Assembly (NCBI GenBank): GCA_035266845.1
Contig: DATFMP010000097.1
Span: forward strand, 85,313-149,312
DNA: 64,000 nt
Source: DATFMP01 sp035266845
GTDB lineage: Bacteria; SAR324; JACQKK01
Reading direction: 5' to 3'
Shown piece after piece: positions 1 through 9,127 of the stretch (position 1 is its first letter; each line of letters opens with the position of its first letter). Both the position numbers and the translations under genes were made by a program. The notes under the pieces were generated by a model. It had not been told where the DNA came from and did not search any database. It saw nothing but the letters and a program-made list of their open reading frames with translations.

Positions 1-2994
1 CAGGATGTGGAGCAGCGGCTGCACGCCGTGATCCATCACGCTCCGCTGATCCTGTATGTGCTTGATCGCGAAGGCCGGTTCCTTCTCTCCGAGGGGCGCG
101 AACTGGCGGAACTGGGGCGGCAGCCGGGCGAGGTGGTCGGCCTCACCATCGACGAGGTGTTCGGGCACCTGCCCGAGCGACTGGCGATGCTCAAGCGGGC
201 CCTGGCCGGTGAGCCGTTCACGGCCGAGGTGCGGGTGGACCACGGCTGGTTCGCGGCCTACCACCAGCCGCTGCTGGATGCCCAAGGCCTGCCGGATGGC
301 GCAATCGTCGTCTCGGTCAACGTCACCGCGCGCAAGCAGGCGGAGGCGGCCTTGCAGGAGATGGAGCGACAGCTCACCACGGTCATCAGCCAGACGCCCA
401 TCATCGTGTTCACGCTCGACGCCAGGGGCATCCTCACGTTCGCAGCGGGCAAGGGCCTGGAGGCCATCGGGATGGAGCCCGAGCAGGTGATCGGGCAGGA
501 CTACTTCGCCATCGTGGCGGACGATCCGCAGGCCATGGATCACATGCGGCGGGCGGTGGCTGGCGAGTCCATGCAGAACGTGGGGACGTTCGCTGGCCGC
601 ACGTTCCAGAGCTGGCTGCAGCCGATTTTGGACGACGCCGGCGTTGTAGTGCGCGTGTTGGGCCTCTCCATGGACATCACGGAGCGGGTCACGGCCGAGG
701 CTGCGCTGCGGGCCAGCGAGGCACGCTTCCGCGATTTCGCGCTGGCCTCGTCTGACTGGCTGTGGGAGACCGACGCCAATGATCGGCTAATGTACCTTTC
801 CGACGGGTACCAGCGGATTACCGAGGTGCAGCCGCAGGCCTTTCTGGGCAAGCGTCGCGAGGACATCGCGGACGATCCGCACGACGAGGCCAAGTGGGCG
901 AGCTACCGCCGGCTGATCGCCGAGCGGCAGCCCATTCGCGATTTCGTCTACCACATGCGCAACCCGGACAATTCGACGCACCACCTGCGCATCAATGGGG
1001 TGCCGGTCTTCGACGAGGCTGGCGGCTTCCAGGGATACCGGGGCACCGCCACGGACGTGACGGTGCAGATGCAGACCCAGGCGGCGCTGGTGGCCAGCGA
1101 GGCGCGCTTCCGCAACCTTGTGCAGGGCTCGCTGCAGGGCGTGCTGGTGCTGGACGACGACTGGCGTGTGATCTTCGCCAACGAGGCGGCGGCGGAGATC
1201 TATGGCTACGAGAGCCCGGAGGCGCTGATGGCGCTGCCCTCCGCCAGCGTGCTGGTGGCGCCGGAGGATCGCGAGCGGCTGCGCGAGTACAACGCCGCGC
1301 GGCTGGAGGGAGACGCGCGGCCCCTGCGCTACGAGCACCGGGGGCTGCGCAAGGACGGCAACGTGATCTGGCTGCAGACCTCCGCCCGCGCCGTGGAGTG
1401 GGACGGCCGGCTGGCGGTGCAGTCCACCCTGGTGGACGTGACCGAGCAAAAGGCAGCCGAGGAGGAGCAGCGCCGCAGCGAGCGGAACTTCCGCCAGCTC
1501 GTCGAGGGCACGGACCTGCCCACGCTGATCTTCGGCGAGGACTGGCGCCTGTTGTTCCTCAACCCCGCGGCGGCGCGGCTGTTCGGGTACGGTTCCGTGG
1601 AGGAAGCGATGAGCTCGATCCGCACCGGCGCCGACCTCATCTATGAGGAAGACCGGGCCAACATGGCCCAGTATCGCTTGGAGCGCTGGTCAGGCGCCCC
1701 TATCTCGACCCGCTCCGAGTTCCGGGGGGTGCGGCGCGACGGGCAATTGCTGTGGCTGCAGAACATCAACTCCATCGTGGAGTGGGAGGGCCGCCCTGCC
1801 TCCATGTCCATCAGCCTGGACATCACGGCGCACAAGCTGCGGGAAGAGCAGTTGCGCCAAGCCCTGAAGATGGAGGCCGTGGGCCAGCTGACCGGCGGCG
1901 TGGCGCACGACTTCAACAACCTGCTCACTGTCATCATGGGCAACCTTGAGCTGCTGCGCCGTCGCGTGGGCAGCGAACCGCTGCTGGGCGAGCTGCTGAA
2001 CAGCGCCACCAGCGCCGCGGAGCGTGGGGCCACGCTGACCCAGCGGCTGTTGGCCTTCTCCCGCAAGCAGGCGCTGAAGCCGGAACCGGTGGATCTGAAC
2101 CGGCTCATCACGGGCATGACAGAGTTACTGCGCCGCACCCTGGGCGAGACGATCGAGGTGGAGACGGTGCTGGCGGGCGGGCTATGGCAGGCCCTGGTGG
2201 ACCCCAACCAGCTTGAGAACGCACTGCTGAACCTGGCGATCAACGCGCGCGACGCCATGCCCGTTGGAGGCAAGCTTACCATCGAAACGGCCAATGCCCG
2301 CCTGGACGATACCTACGCGGCCCTGCACGAGGAGGTGCGGCCCGGCCAGTATGTAATGATGGCTGTTAGCGACACGGGGGAGGGCATGGAGCCCGAAGTG
2401 CTGGAGCGGGCCTTCGAGCCCTTCTTCACCACCAAGGAGGTGGGGCGCGGCAGCGGGCTGGGCCTGAGCATGATCTACGGCTTCGTCAAGCAGACCGGCG
2501 GACACGTGAAGATCTACAGCGAGCCGGGGCAGGGCACCACGGTGAAGCTGTACCTGCCGCGGCAGATGGCGCCGCTCTCCGGCCGGTACCGCTCCGTGGC
2601 GCCGCGGGCCAATCCGCTGGGCCTGGGGGAGAAGGTGCTGGTGGTGGAGGACGACGACGCCGTGCGCGAGCTGGCCGAGGCGATTCTCACCAACCTGGCC
2701 TACGTGCCCATCGTTGCGCCCGACGGGCCCACGGCCTTGGCGTTGCTGGAGCAGCACCCGGATACGCGGCTGCTGTTCACCGATGTCGTGCTTACGGGCT
2801 CCATGAGCGGCGTGCAACTGGCCCACGAGGCCCAGCGCCGCCGTCCCGGCCTCAAGGTGCTCTATACCTCCGGCTATACCGAGAACGCCATCATCCACCA
2901 CGGGCGTCTGGACGAAGGCGTGGAGCTGCTCGAAAAGCCCTACCGCATTGAAACGCTGGCCCACAAGGTGCGCACGGTGCTGGACGAGGAATAG
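1..2994 (+). CDS. Multi-PAS hybrid histidine kinase/response regulator (5' end outside window)
   Basis: Cytoplasmic-looking sensor kinase; no membrane segment is visible. Counting from the GTG at position 7, five PAS repeats run to about residue 620 (roughly 1-110, 118-232, 240-360, 362-487, 490-620), several ending in the usual D-(V/I)-T linker. A HisKA dimerisation helix follows with the phospho-acceptor in GGVAHDFNN (His about 634), then an HATPase domain (N box NLAINARDAM, G1 box DTGEGM, G2 box GRGSGLGLS) and a C-terminal receiver domain with acidic residues VVEDDD and phospho-acceptor Asp about 926 (LLFTDVV). It should phosphorylate its own receiver, and an output partner must lie elsewhere. 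The frame is open to base 1 and the first PAS begins at once, so the true start is probably upstream. The ligand is unknown; no haem or flavin motif was recognised. Confidence 0.93.
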   Translation, partial: QDVEQRLHAVIHHAPLILYVLDREGRFLLSEGRELAELGRQPGEVVGLTIDEVFGHLPERLAMLKRALAGEPFTAEVRVDHGWFAAYHQPLLDAQGLPDGAIVVSVNVTARKQAEAALQEMERQLTTVISQTPIIVFTLDARGILTFAAGKGLEAIGMEPEQVIGQDYFAIVADDPQAMDHMRRAVAGESMQNVGTFAGRTFQSWLQPILDDAGVVVRVLGLSMDITERVTAEAALRASEARFRDFALASSDWLWETDANDRLMYLSDGYQRITEVQPQAFLGKRREDIADDPHDEAKWASYRRLIAERQPIRDFVYHMRNPDNSTHHLRINGVPVFDEAGGFQGYRGTATDVTVQMQTQAALVASEARFRNLVQGSLQGVLVLDDDWRVIFANEAAAEIYGYESPEALMALPSASVLVAPEDRERLREYNAARLEGDARPLRYEHRGLRKDGNVIWLQTSARAVEWDGRLAVQSTLVDVTEQKAAEEEQRRSERNFRQLVEGTDLPTLIFGEDWRLLFLNPAAARLFGYGSVEEAMSSIRTGADLIYEEDRANMAQYRLERWSGAPISTRSEFRGVRRDGQLLWLQNINSIVEWEGRPASMSISLDITAHKLREEQLRQALKMEAVGQLTGGVAHDFNNLLTVIMGNLELLRRRVGSEPLLGELLNSATSAAERGATLTQRLLAFSRKQALKPEPVDLNRLITGMTELLRRTLGETIEVETVLAGGLWQALVDPNQLENALLNLAINARDAMPVGGKLTIETANARLDDTYAALHEEVRPGQYVMMAVSDTGEGMEPEVLERAFEPFFTTKEVGRGSGLGLSMIYGFVKQTGGHVKIYSEPGQGTTVKLYLPRQMAPLSGRYRSVAPRANPLGLGEKVLVVEDDDAVRELAEAILTNLAYVPIVAPDGPTALALLEQHPDTRLLFTDVVLTGSMSGVQLAHEAQRRRPGLKVLYTSGYTENAIIHHGRLDEGVELLEKPYRIETLAHKVRTVLDEE

Positions 2995-3041
2995 GCGGGT
3001 GCGCGCCGCCGCCCACCTTCATCCTTGCCAGTTCCGGGGGC

Positions 3042-3062
3042 GCGGGGGCCAGTGGCCCCCGC
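3042..3062. terminator. G+C-rich hairpin between convergent genes
   Basis: A perfect 9-bp stem, GCGGGGGCC then loop AGT then GGCCCCCGC, sits between the converging kinase and MFS genes. There is no clear T-run, so bidirectional termination is inferred from position and stem strength only. Confidence 0.45.
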
Positions 3063-3095
3063 AGGAAGTGGTCTTCGTCGGTCGTTTTGCAGCAG

Positions 3096-4304
3096 TTAGT
3101 CCCCCCCACCCGCCGCGAGGCCCGGCGCGACTTCCGCCACGAGGGGCTTATCGCCCCGGGGCAGGAAGCTGGCGATGCCCACGACCAGGGTGGAGAGCAC
3201 GGCGAACAGGCCGAAGAGCCAAACGAAGTCCCGGGTGGTGCCATAGATGAAGGCCACCAGGGGTACCGCGAAGGAGCTGATGCCCAGCGAGATCAGGTAC
3301 TTGAGCGCGTAGATGCGGGCGCGCCAAGCATCGGCGGTGTTGCGGGCCACCAGGGTGTCCTGGATGGGGATGGCGCCGAAGATGGTGAGCATCATCACGG
3401 CGGCCACCAGCACCAGAGCCAGGTCGTGCGCCTGCGAGGCCACCAGCAGGAAGGGAATCTGAAGCCCGGCCACCGTCATCAGGATCGTGCGCAGGGAATG
3501 GCGGTCCAGCAGGCGCCCCACGACGATTTGCGACATGGCCCCGATCACGTAGACGACGGAGACCAGCCCCGCCACGCCGAAGGTGGAGGTGGCCAGGTCG
3601 GCCAAGCGCACGGCGAACACCTTGGGCAGCGCCACCAAGGTGGCGTTGAAGATCAGTCCGCCGCAGATAGTGACTAGCGCCAGCACGACGAACACGCGGA
3701 TTAACTCGCGCGGTAGGCCAGGCCGCACGCCCGCCGCCTGCTTGCGGGGCGCCTGCACCGGCGCGGGCGTGAGCAGCGCAAAGCCGATGCCCGTGCCGAT
3801 GCTGACGACGCCCGGAACGATGAAGGCCGCGCGCCAGCCGGCCCATTGCACCAGGGCCCCCGCCACCAGCGCGGCAGCGGCCACGCCCAGATTGCCCCAC
3901 ACGCCATTGGCGCCCAGGCGCCGGCCCACGTCCGTCACGCCCTGCACCACCATTGCCGTGCCCACCGGGTGGTAGATGGAGGCGAACAGACCCACGGCCG
4001 TCAGCGCCACGGCCAGCGAGACGGGCCCTGCGGCCAGCCCCGCGCCGATGGACGACAGGCCAATGCCCACGAAGAACACGGTGAGCATGTGCTTGCGGCT
4101 CCAGCGGTCACCCAGCCAGCCCGCCGGCACCGCCCCCGCGCCAAACGCGATGAAGCCGCCCAACGCCAGCGGCAGCAGCTCAGCGTAGGGGCGTCCCCAG
4201 GCGCGCTCCAGCGCCAGCACGACGGTGGGGAACAGCAGCATGAACAGGTGGTCGTAGGCGTGGCCCACGTTGAGAAAGAGGAACCGCAGACGTTCCCGAT
4301 TCAT
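3096..4304 (-). CDS. MFS transporter
   Basis: Major facilitator of about 402 residues, with hydrophobicity fitting about 12 membrane segments. The loop between helices 2 and 3 carries the family signature GWLGDRWSRKH. The N-terminus (MNRERLRFLFLNVGHAYDH) loosely recalls the fosmidomycin-resistance branch, but the substrate cannot be read from sequence. The ATG at 4304 is chosen because GGGGGAGACG lies just before it and helix 1 follows directly; the longer open frame upstream is low-complexity and overlaps the divergent regulator. It is divergent from an AraC-family gene with about 146 bp between them, an arrangement typical of an exporter controlled by its neighbour. Confidence 0.88.
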   Translation of the reverse strand: MNRERLRFLFLNVGHAYDHLFMLLFPTVVLALERAWGRPYAELLPLALGGFIAFGAGAVPAGWLGDRWSRKHMLTVFFVGIGLSSIGAGLAAGPVSLAVALTAVGLFASIYHPVGTAMVVQGVTDVGRRLGANGVWGNLGVAAAALVAGALVQWAGWRAAFIVPGVVSIGTGIGFALLTPAPVQAPRKQAAGVRPGLPRELIRVFVVLALVTICGGLIFNATLVALPKVFAVRLADLATSTFGVAGLVSVVYVIGAMSQIVVGRLLDRHSLRTILMTVAGLQIPFLLVASQAHDLALVLVAAVMMLTIFGAIPIQDTLVARNTADAWRARIYALKYLISLGISSFAVPLVAFIYGTTRDFVWLFGLFAVLSTLVVGIASFLPRGDKPLVAEVAPGLAAGGGD

Positions 4305-4450
4305 CGTCTCCCCCGCTGGTGGTGATCGTTCGGTACGGACCGCCGACACGCCGGTGCTTCCGTGTTCAGGCAGGCCGCTGGCCGCCTCCTTGCCTGCCAC
4401 TCTATCGCAGCGTAGCATGGCCGTCTTACTGCAATCCGCCAAGAAATATC

Positions 4451-5272
4451 GTGAACGAGACATTCGCGACGGCCCCCCGCACCACGCCGTATCCCGATGC
4501 GACACGGGTGGTGGTGTGCGTGGCGAAGGACTACGCGCCGGGCCACGTGATTCCGCCTGCGTGGCACCCGCGGGCGCAGCTCATCTATGCCACGCGTGGT
4601 GTGATGACCGTGAACGCGCCCCAGGGCACCTGGGTGCTGCCGCCTCAGCGGGCGGTCTGGGTGCCGGCCGGCACGCCGCACTTCACGCGCATGGCCGGCG
4701 CCGCCTCCATGCGCACGCTGTACATCGACCCGGCCGCCGTGCCGGGTCTCCCGCCGGGCTGCTGCGTGGTCACCGTTTCGCCGCTGCTGCGGGAGCTGAT
4801 CGCCGAGGCGATGCACCTGCCCGCCGAGTACGACGAAGCCGGGCCGGCGGGGCGGCTGGTGGCCGTGCTGCTGGACCAGTTCCGCGCGCTGCCCGTGGCG
4901 CCGCTGCACCTGCCGCTGCCCGCAGACGAGCGGCTGCAACGCATCGCCGCGGCCCTGCGCGCCGAGCCGGGGGACAACCGCACGCTGGCGGCGTGGGGCC
5001 GCCTGGTGGGCGCCAGCCCCCGCACGCTGGCGCGGGGCTTCCTGCGGGAGACGGGGCTCACCTTCCGCGCGTGGCGTCAGCAGGTGCGGCTGCTGGAGGC
5101 GTTGGAGCGCCTGGCCGCGGGCGAAGCGGTGACAGCCGTGGCGCTGGAGTTGGGCTACGAGACCCCCAGCGCATTCGTGGCCATGTTCCGCCGCGCGCTG
5201 GGCACGTCCCCGGGCCGCTACTTCGCAGCTTCGGGCGGCGGTGTGCGGCCGGAACGCGCCAAAGGCGGGTAG
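4451..5272 (+). CDS. AraC-family transcriptional regulator with cupin sensor domain
   Basis: One-component regulator of about 273 residues. The N-terminal half is an AraC-type cupin (AWHPRAQLIYATRGVMTV, then VLPPQRAVWVPAGTPH); the C-terminal ~100 residues carry the double helix-turn-helix, ending in the hallmark ELGYETPSAFVAMFRRALGTSPGRYF. Start is uncertain: a GTG at 4451 gives a family-typical length, while the frame stays open to 4319. It is divergent from the MFS gene, which it probably regulates together with itself (inference from context). Effector unknown. Confidence 0.82.
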   Translation: MNETFATAPRTTPYPDATRVVVCVAKDYAPGHVIPPAWHPRAQLIYATRGVMTVNAPQGTWVLPPQRAVWVPAGTPHFTRMAGAASMRTLYIDPAAVPGLPPGCCVVTVSPLLRELIAEAMHLPAEYDEAGPAGRLVAVLLDQFRALPVAPLHLPLPADERLQRIAAALRAEPGDNRTLAAWGRLVGASPRTLARGFLRETGLTFRAWRQQVRLLEALERLAAGEAVTAVALELGYETPSAFVAMFRRALGTSPGRYFAASGGGVRPERAKGG

Positions 5273-5308
5273 CGACGACACGGGACGCGTGCTCAACCGG
5301 GACGAGAC

Positions 5309-5463
5309 CCGATTCTGCTGGTGGTGGCTCACGACGCCAACAACGCGCTCTCGTTTGCAGACAAGGGCTCCGTGATGGAGAATGGCGAAATCGTGCCGCA
5401 GAGTTCTTTGGATGAGCAGTGCGGCAACGATGCGATCAAGTTATCTGGGGCTTTCGGAGGTGG
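5309..5463 (+). pseudogene. Remnant of a LivF-type branched-chain amino-acid ABC ATPase
   Basis: The stretch reads PILLVVAHDANNALSFADKG, then SVMENGEIV, and a little later GNDAIKLSGAFGG. This matches the extreme C-terminus of LivF-type ATPases (ILLVEQNANxALxxADRGYVLENGxxV ... NxAVxxAYLGG). Nothing upstream encodes the rest of an ATPase: the preceding bases belong to the AraC regulator. The remnant is in frame with, and not separated by a stop from, the following crotonase-fold gene, so automated calling could wrongly prepend it. The similarity is recalled family knowledge; a database alignment would settle it. Confidence 0.5.
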
Positions 5464-5602
5464 GAGCCAGGACTCGCTGCGGCGACGTGAAGCACCATGG
5501 TCGTCGCAAGCGTTCGCTCTCGTGACAGCGCAGTCCGCCTGTAGGCGGCAGCGTCCGGCCGGGCTCTCTGACGCAACCGACCCTGACGGTGAAATCGGAC
5601 CT

Positions 5603-7024
5603 ATGCAAGCGTACCCACTGGACATCGCCCGACAGCAGATCGCTGCGGCCGGCATGGACGCCACGGCCGGCGACTGGCTGCAGCGCATCGCCACGCGCAC
5701 CTTCCCCGAGCCCGCTGCGGCCGAGGGCCTGGCCTCCGATGCCGCCGCGCTGCGCGGGCTGGTGGAGGAGGGCTGGGCGCTGTTGGACAAGCTGCCCCTG
5801 CGCTCGCGGCGCAGCGCGGCGGAAATGCAGGCCGGCGAGCAGGTTGTGCGGCAATTGGCGGACCTCCAGTGGCGCTTCCTGCGCAGCTATCGCGAGCCGG
5901 TGTACCGGCAGCTCACGGCAGACTTCTCGCGCTGCGTGCGCGTGGACGACCTGTGCTGGCGGGCAGCGGAGCTGTGGCCGGGGCTGGCCCCCACCCGCGA
6001 GCAGGTGCGCGAGGAGAGCCGGCGCATGCAGATCGACAAGGACGGGCGCGAGATTGCCCAGGGCGTGCTGGTCTCCCAGTTCATGACCGATCCGCGCATC
6101 GGTACGCACCTGCTGATGGCCATGCAGCAGCCCACCGAGGAGGCGCTGGAGCGGCTGGGCGAGTTCATCGCCAAGGGGCGGCTCGATCTGGGCACGGTGC
6201 ACGTGGAGGCGCGCGGCGGCTGCGGCTACCTGTACTTCGCGCACCCGCGCTACCTCAATGCGGAGGACGACGACACCCTCGGCCCGCAGGAGGTGGCGAC
6301 GGACCTGATCCTGATGCACCCGGACCTGAAGATGGGCGTGCTGCGGGGAGAGCCGGTGGAGCATCCCAAGTACAAAGGCCGCCGCATCTTCTCCGCCGGG
6401 CTGAACCTGACCCGGCTATACCACGGCAAGCTCTCCTTCCTGTTCTACCTGGTGCGCGACCTGGGGCTGGTGAACAAGCTCTACCGGGGCCACACGCAGC
6501 CGGACTTCCGCCTGGACGAGCCGGACGACACCCACGAGAAGCCCTGGCTGGCCGTGCTGGAGGCCTTCGCCATCGGCGGCGGCTGCCAGTTGCTGCTGGT
6601 GATGGACTACGTGATCGCCGAGCAGGGTGCCTACTTCAACCTGCCCGCGCGCAAGGAGGGCATCATCCCCGGCGCCGCAAATCTGCGTCTGCCGCGCTTC
6701 GTGGGCGAGGCGGTGGCCCGCGACGGCATCATGTTCGACCGCACGTTCTCCGTGGACGAACCGGTGGCGGCCAGCCTCATCAACGAGGTGCACCCCGCCG
6801 ACTCGCTGGACGCCGCCGTGCAGGCCGCCGTGGACAATGCGGTGGGCTCCGGCATGGTCAGCGCCGGGGGCAACCGCAAGGCTATCCGCGTGCAGACCGA
6901 GCCGCTGGACCGCCTGCGCGAGTACATGGCCGTCTATTCACGCGAGCAGGCCTTCTGCCACCTCAGCGAGCAGCTCACCTACAACCTGGAAAAGCACTGG
7001 CAGGCCAAGCAGCGCCGGCTCTAG
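5603..7024 (+). CDS. DpgC-like enoyl-CoA hydratase/isomerase-family protein (putative cofactor-free dioxygenase)
   Basis: Crotonase-fold protein of about 473 residues, much longer than simple enoyl-CoA hydratases (~260). Its N-terminal helical part (REPVYRQLTADFSRCVRVDD, GREIAQGVLVSQF) and core (RIFSAGLNLTRL, KPWLAVLEAFAIGGGCQLLL, KEGIIPGAANLRLPRF) closely resemble DpgC, the cofactor-independent (3,5-dihydroxyphenyl)acetyl-CoA 1,2-dioxygenase of glycopeptide-antibiotic pathways. FAIGGG (about residue 322) supplies the oxyanion-hole region. DpgA, B and D partners are absent nearby, so the substrate is probably another arylacetyl-CoA or acyl-CoA thioester. ATG 5603 is chosen from the homologous N-terminus; the frame is open upstream through a LivF remnant. 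It is followed at 51 bp by a peptide-transporter operon. Confidence 0.82.
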   Translation: MQAYPLDIARQQIAAAGMDATAGDWLQRIATRTFPEPAAAEGLASDAAALRGLVEEGWALLDKLPLRSRRSAAEMQAGEQVVRQLADLQWRFLRSYREPVYRQLTADFSRCVRVDDLCWRAAELWPGLAPTREQVREESRRMQIDKDGREIAQGVLVSQFMTDPRIGTHLLMAMQQPTEEALERLGEFIAKGRLDLGTVHVEARGGCGYLYFAHPRYLNAEDDDTLGPQEVATDLILMHPDLKMGVLRGEPVEHPKYKGRRIFSAGLNLTRLYHGKLSFLFYLVRDLGLVNKLYRGHTQPDFRLDEPDDTHEKPWLAVLEAFAIGGGCQLLLVMDYVIAEQGAYFNLPARKEGIIPGAANLRLPRFVGEAVARDGIMFDRTFSVDEPVAASLINEVHPADSLDAAVQAAVDNAVGSGMVSAGGNRKAIRVQTEPLDRLREYMAVYSREQAFCHLSEQLTYNLEKHWQAKQRRL

Positions 7025-7074
7025 ACCGGGCCGGCGCGCTGCGCGGCCGTCTTCGCGGTTCCTTCCCGGACACC

Positions 7075-8709
7075 ATGCATCGTTCTCGCTCGCGGTCCTT
7101 CGCACCGACCTCGCTCGCTGCCGCGCTGACCCTGGTGCTGGCGGCAGTGCTCCTTGCAGCCGCGCCCGCGCGGGCGGCGCGCGAGGTGCTGCGCCTGCCC
7201 ATGCAGACGCCCGTGCCCACCCTCGATCCGGGGCTGGCTGAGGACTCCTCGTCCATCGAGGTGATCGAGCAGCTCTTCCTGGGGCTCACGGACTTCGACG
7301 ACGACACGGCCGAGGTCGTGCCGGAGCTGGCCACCTCCTGGCACGCCAGCAAGGACGGGCTCACGTACTCCTTCAAGCTGCACCGCGCCCGCTGGAGCGA
7401 TGGGCGGCCCGTGACCGCCCATGACCTGGTGTGGGCCGCGCGCCGCAACATCGCTCCGGCCACCGCCTCGCCCTACGCCTACATGATGTACGGGCTGCGC
7501 AATGCGGAGGCCATCAACACGGGCAAGCTGAAGGACGTCACCCGTCTGGGCGTGGCCGCGCCGGACGGCCGCACGGTGCGCTTCATGCTGGCACAGCCCG
7601 CGGCGTACTTTCCGGCCGTGGCGGGCTTGTGGATGCTGCGGCCGCTGCCGCGCTGGGCCATCGAGGCCCACGGCGAGCGCTGGACGGACCCCGCGAACAT
7701 CGTCACCAACGGGCCGTACCGCCTGGCGCAGTGGCAGCGCGGCAACCGGATGGTGCTCAAGCGCAACCCCGGCTACTTCGCCGCGGATACGGTGCACATC
7801 CCCGAGGTGGACTACCTGATCGTGCCGGAGGCCTCCACGGGCCTGGCCATGTATGAGAGCGGCGAGCTGGACATGCTGGGCGGGGGCTACCTCTCCATTC
7901 CCTCGCCGGATATCCCACGCATCAAGGCCGATCCGGAACTGAGCCGCCAGCTCAGCATCGTGCCGGCGATGTGCACGTATTACTTCGGCTTCAACACGGC
8001 GCGGCCGCCCATGGACAAGGCGCTGGTGCGCCGGGCGTTCTCCGCGGCCATCAACCGCAAGCTGCTGATCGACAAGGTGGTGCGCGGGGACGAGCGGCCG
8101 GCGCACACCTTCGTGCCGCAGCCGGTGTTCGGCGCGGTGCCCCCCAGCGCGGGCGAGGGCATCGGCTACAATCCCCAGCAGGCGCGCAAGTGGCTGGCCG
8201 AGGCGGGCTATCCGGGCGGCAAGGGCTTCCCGGAGGTGGTGCTGATGTACAACACCTCGGAGGGCCACGCTCGCATCGCGCAGGCCGTGCAGCAGATGTG
8301 GCGCCGAGAGCTGGGCGTCACGGTGCGCCTGGAGAACCAGGAGTGGAAGGTCTTCCTGCAGACCACGCGCCGCGAGGACGGTCCACAGATCTTCCGCATG
8401 GCCTGGTGCGCGGACTACCCGGATGCGAACAACTGGCTGATGGAGGTGTTCCACCCCACCCGCTCCGCCAACCGCGTGCACTGGCACAATGCGGAGTTTG
8501 CGCGGCTCACGGAGCGCGCGCAGGTGGTGCGCGACCCGGCGGAGCGTCGCAAGCTGTATCGTCGCGCCGAGGAGATCCTGACTCACGACGAGGCCGTGAT
8601 CGCGCCCGTGTACTTCTATACGCGCCTCACGCTGACCAAGCCCTACCTGCGGGCCAAGCTGGCGCCCCTGGGCGGCAACCACATCCGCACTTGGCGCTTC
8701 ACGGACTAA
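7075..8709 (+). CDS. ABC transporter substrate-binding protein, family 5 (OppA/DppA type)
   Basis: Periplasmic solute-binding protein of about 544 residues. A basic N-terminus and hydrophobic run ending in ARA (about residue 36) form a signal peptide. Family 5 features follow: PTLDPGLAEDSSS near the mature N-terminus, a cluster 1 like VPELATSWHASKDGLTYSF, and the DGRPVTAHDLVW segment. It closes with the long lobe typical of oligopeptide binders (YNTSEGHARIAQAVQQMW). It heads an operon with OppB- and OppC-type permeases after a 418-bp gap filled with repeats. The ligand could be an oligopeptide or another solute; family 5 is broad. Confidence 0.9.
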   Translation: MHRSRSRSFAPTSLAAALTLVLAAVLLAAAPARAAREVLRLPMQTPVPTLDPGLAEDSSSIEVIEQLFLGLTDFDDDTAEVVPELATSWHASKDGLTYSFKLHRARWSDGRPVTAHDLVWAARRNIAPATASPYAYMMYGLRNAEAINTGKLKDVTRLGVAAPDGRTVRFMLAQPAAYFPAVAGLWMLRPLPRWAIEAHGERWTDPANIVTNGPYRLAQWQRGNRMVLKRNPGYFAADTVHIPEVDYLIVPEASTGLAMYESGELDMLGGGYLSIPSPDIPRIKADPELSRQLSIVPAMCTYYFGFNTARPPMDKALVRRAFSAAINRKLLIDKVVRGDERPAHTFVPQPVFGAVPPSAGEGIGYNPQQARKWLAEAGYPGGKGFPEVVLMYNTSEGHARIAQAVQQMWRRELGVTVRLENQEWKVFLQTTRREDGPQIFRMAWCADYPDANNWLMEVFHPTRSANRVHWHNAEFARLTERAQVVRDPAERRKLYRRAEEILTHDEAVIAPVYFYTRLTLTKPYLRAKLAPLGGNHIRTWRFTD

Positions 8710-8710
8710 A

Positions 8711-8893
8711 AGGCATGTGAAAAAAGGAGTCGTGACTTTCGGGGGCGCTGCCCCCGCACCCCCGGCAGGGAGCACAGCCCCCCGCACCCCTTTCAGATCA
8801 AGCATTTGCGCGGCTGCAGTGAGGCAGAGCAAATCCATCCGGGGGGCGCGTATGGGACTTGGTCCCCCGCAGCCGTTGTTTTTCACAGGCTTC
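8711..8893. repeat. Imperfect inverted-repeat element with internal G/C hairpin
   Basis: The gap between the oppA-like and oppB-like genes (8710-9127) has no gene. Its first ~183 bp begins AGGCATGTGAAAAAAGG and ends TTGTTTTTCACAGGCTT, which are imperfect inverted repeats of each other. Inside at 8741-8755 is GGGGG-CGCTG-CCCCC. It looks like a small dispersed non-autonomous repeat; a related GGGGGCGCTGCCCC core recurs at 44669-44682. The open frames across it are low-complexity and rejected. Confidence 0.4.
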
Positions 8894-8945
8894 CTAAGCA
8901 CCGTGCTGCGCTGCGTGGCATGGTACCGCTGTGAAGCTGGCCGGT

Positions 8946-9025
8946 GTCATTCCGAGCGCAGCGGGGGATCGTTGGGGCGGCCACCCAGGCAGGTGCGTCG
9001 GCCGGCGGGCTGGCCTCGGAATGAC
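8946..9025. repeat. 80-bp palindromic repeat with GTCATTCCGAG ends
   Basis: A segment with perfect 11-bp terminal inverted repeats, GTCATTCCGAG and CTCGGAATGAC. A second copy of the same design lies at 62410-62490 and a half copy at 50976-51006. This motif (CTCGGAATGAC next to TCGCTGCG) is familiar as a dispersed intergenic repeat in many bacterial genomes. It may fold as a transcript hairpin between oppA and oppB. Confidence 0.6.
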
Positions 9026-9127
9026 TTGCACGGTGGGCCGATTGGTTTTTGCGCCGTTCCCATCTGCGGAATCCGTGTAATCTGCGGATGACGCTGTTGC
9101 CGTTCCAACATCGCCCGCTGGAGCCCC

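Noticed and set aside
5535..5548. Short palindrome CCGCCTGTAGGCGG upstream of the DpgC-like gene
   Set aside because: Six-bp arms in G+C-rich DNA are expected by chance, and there is no matching second site.
8717..9091. 124-codon open frame downstream of the oppA-like gene
   Set aside because: It runs through two repeat elements and is rich in Pro/Arg/Gly with no domain; its start is inside an inverted repeat.
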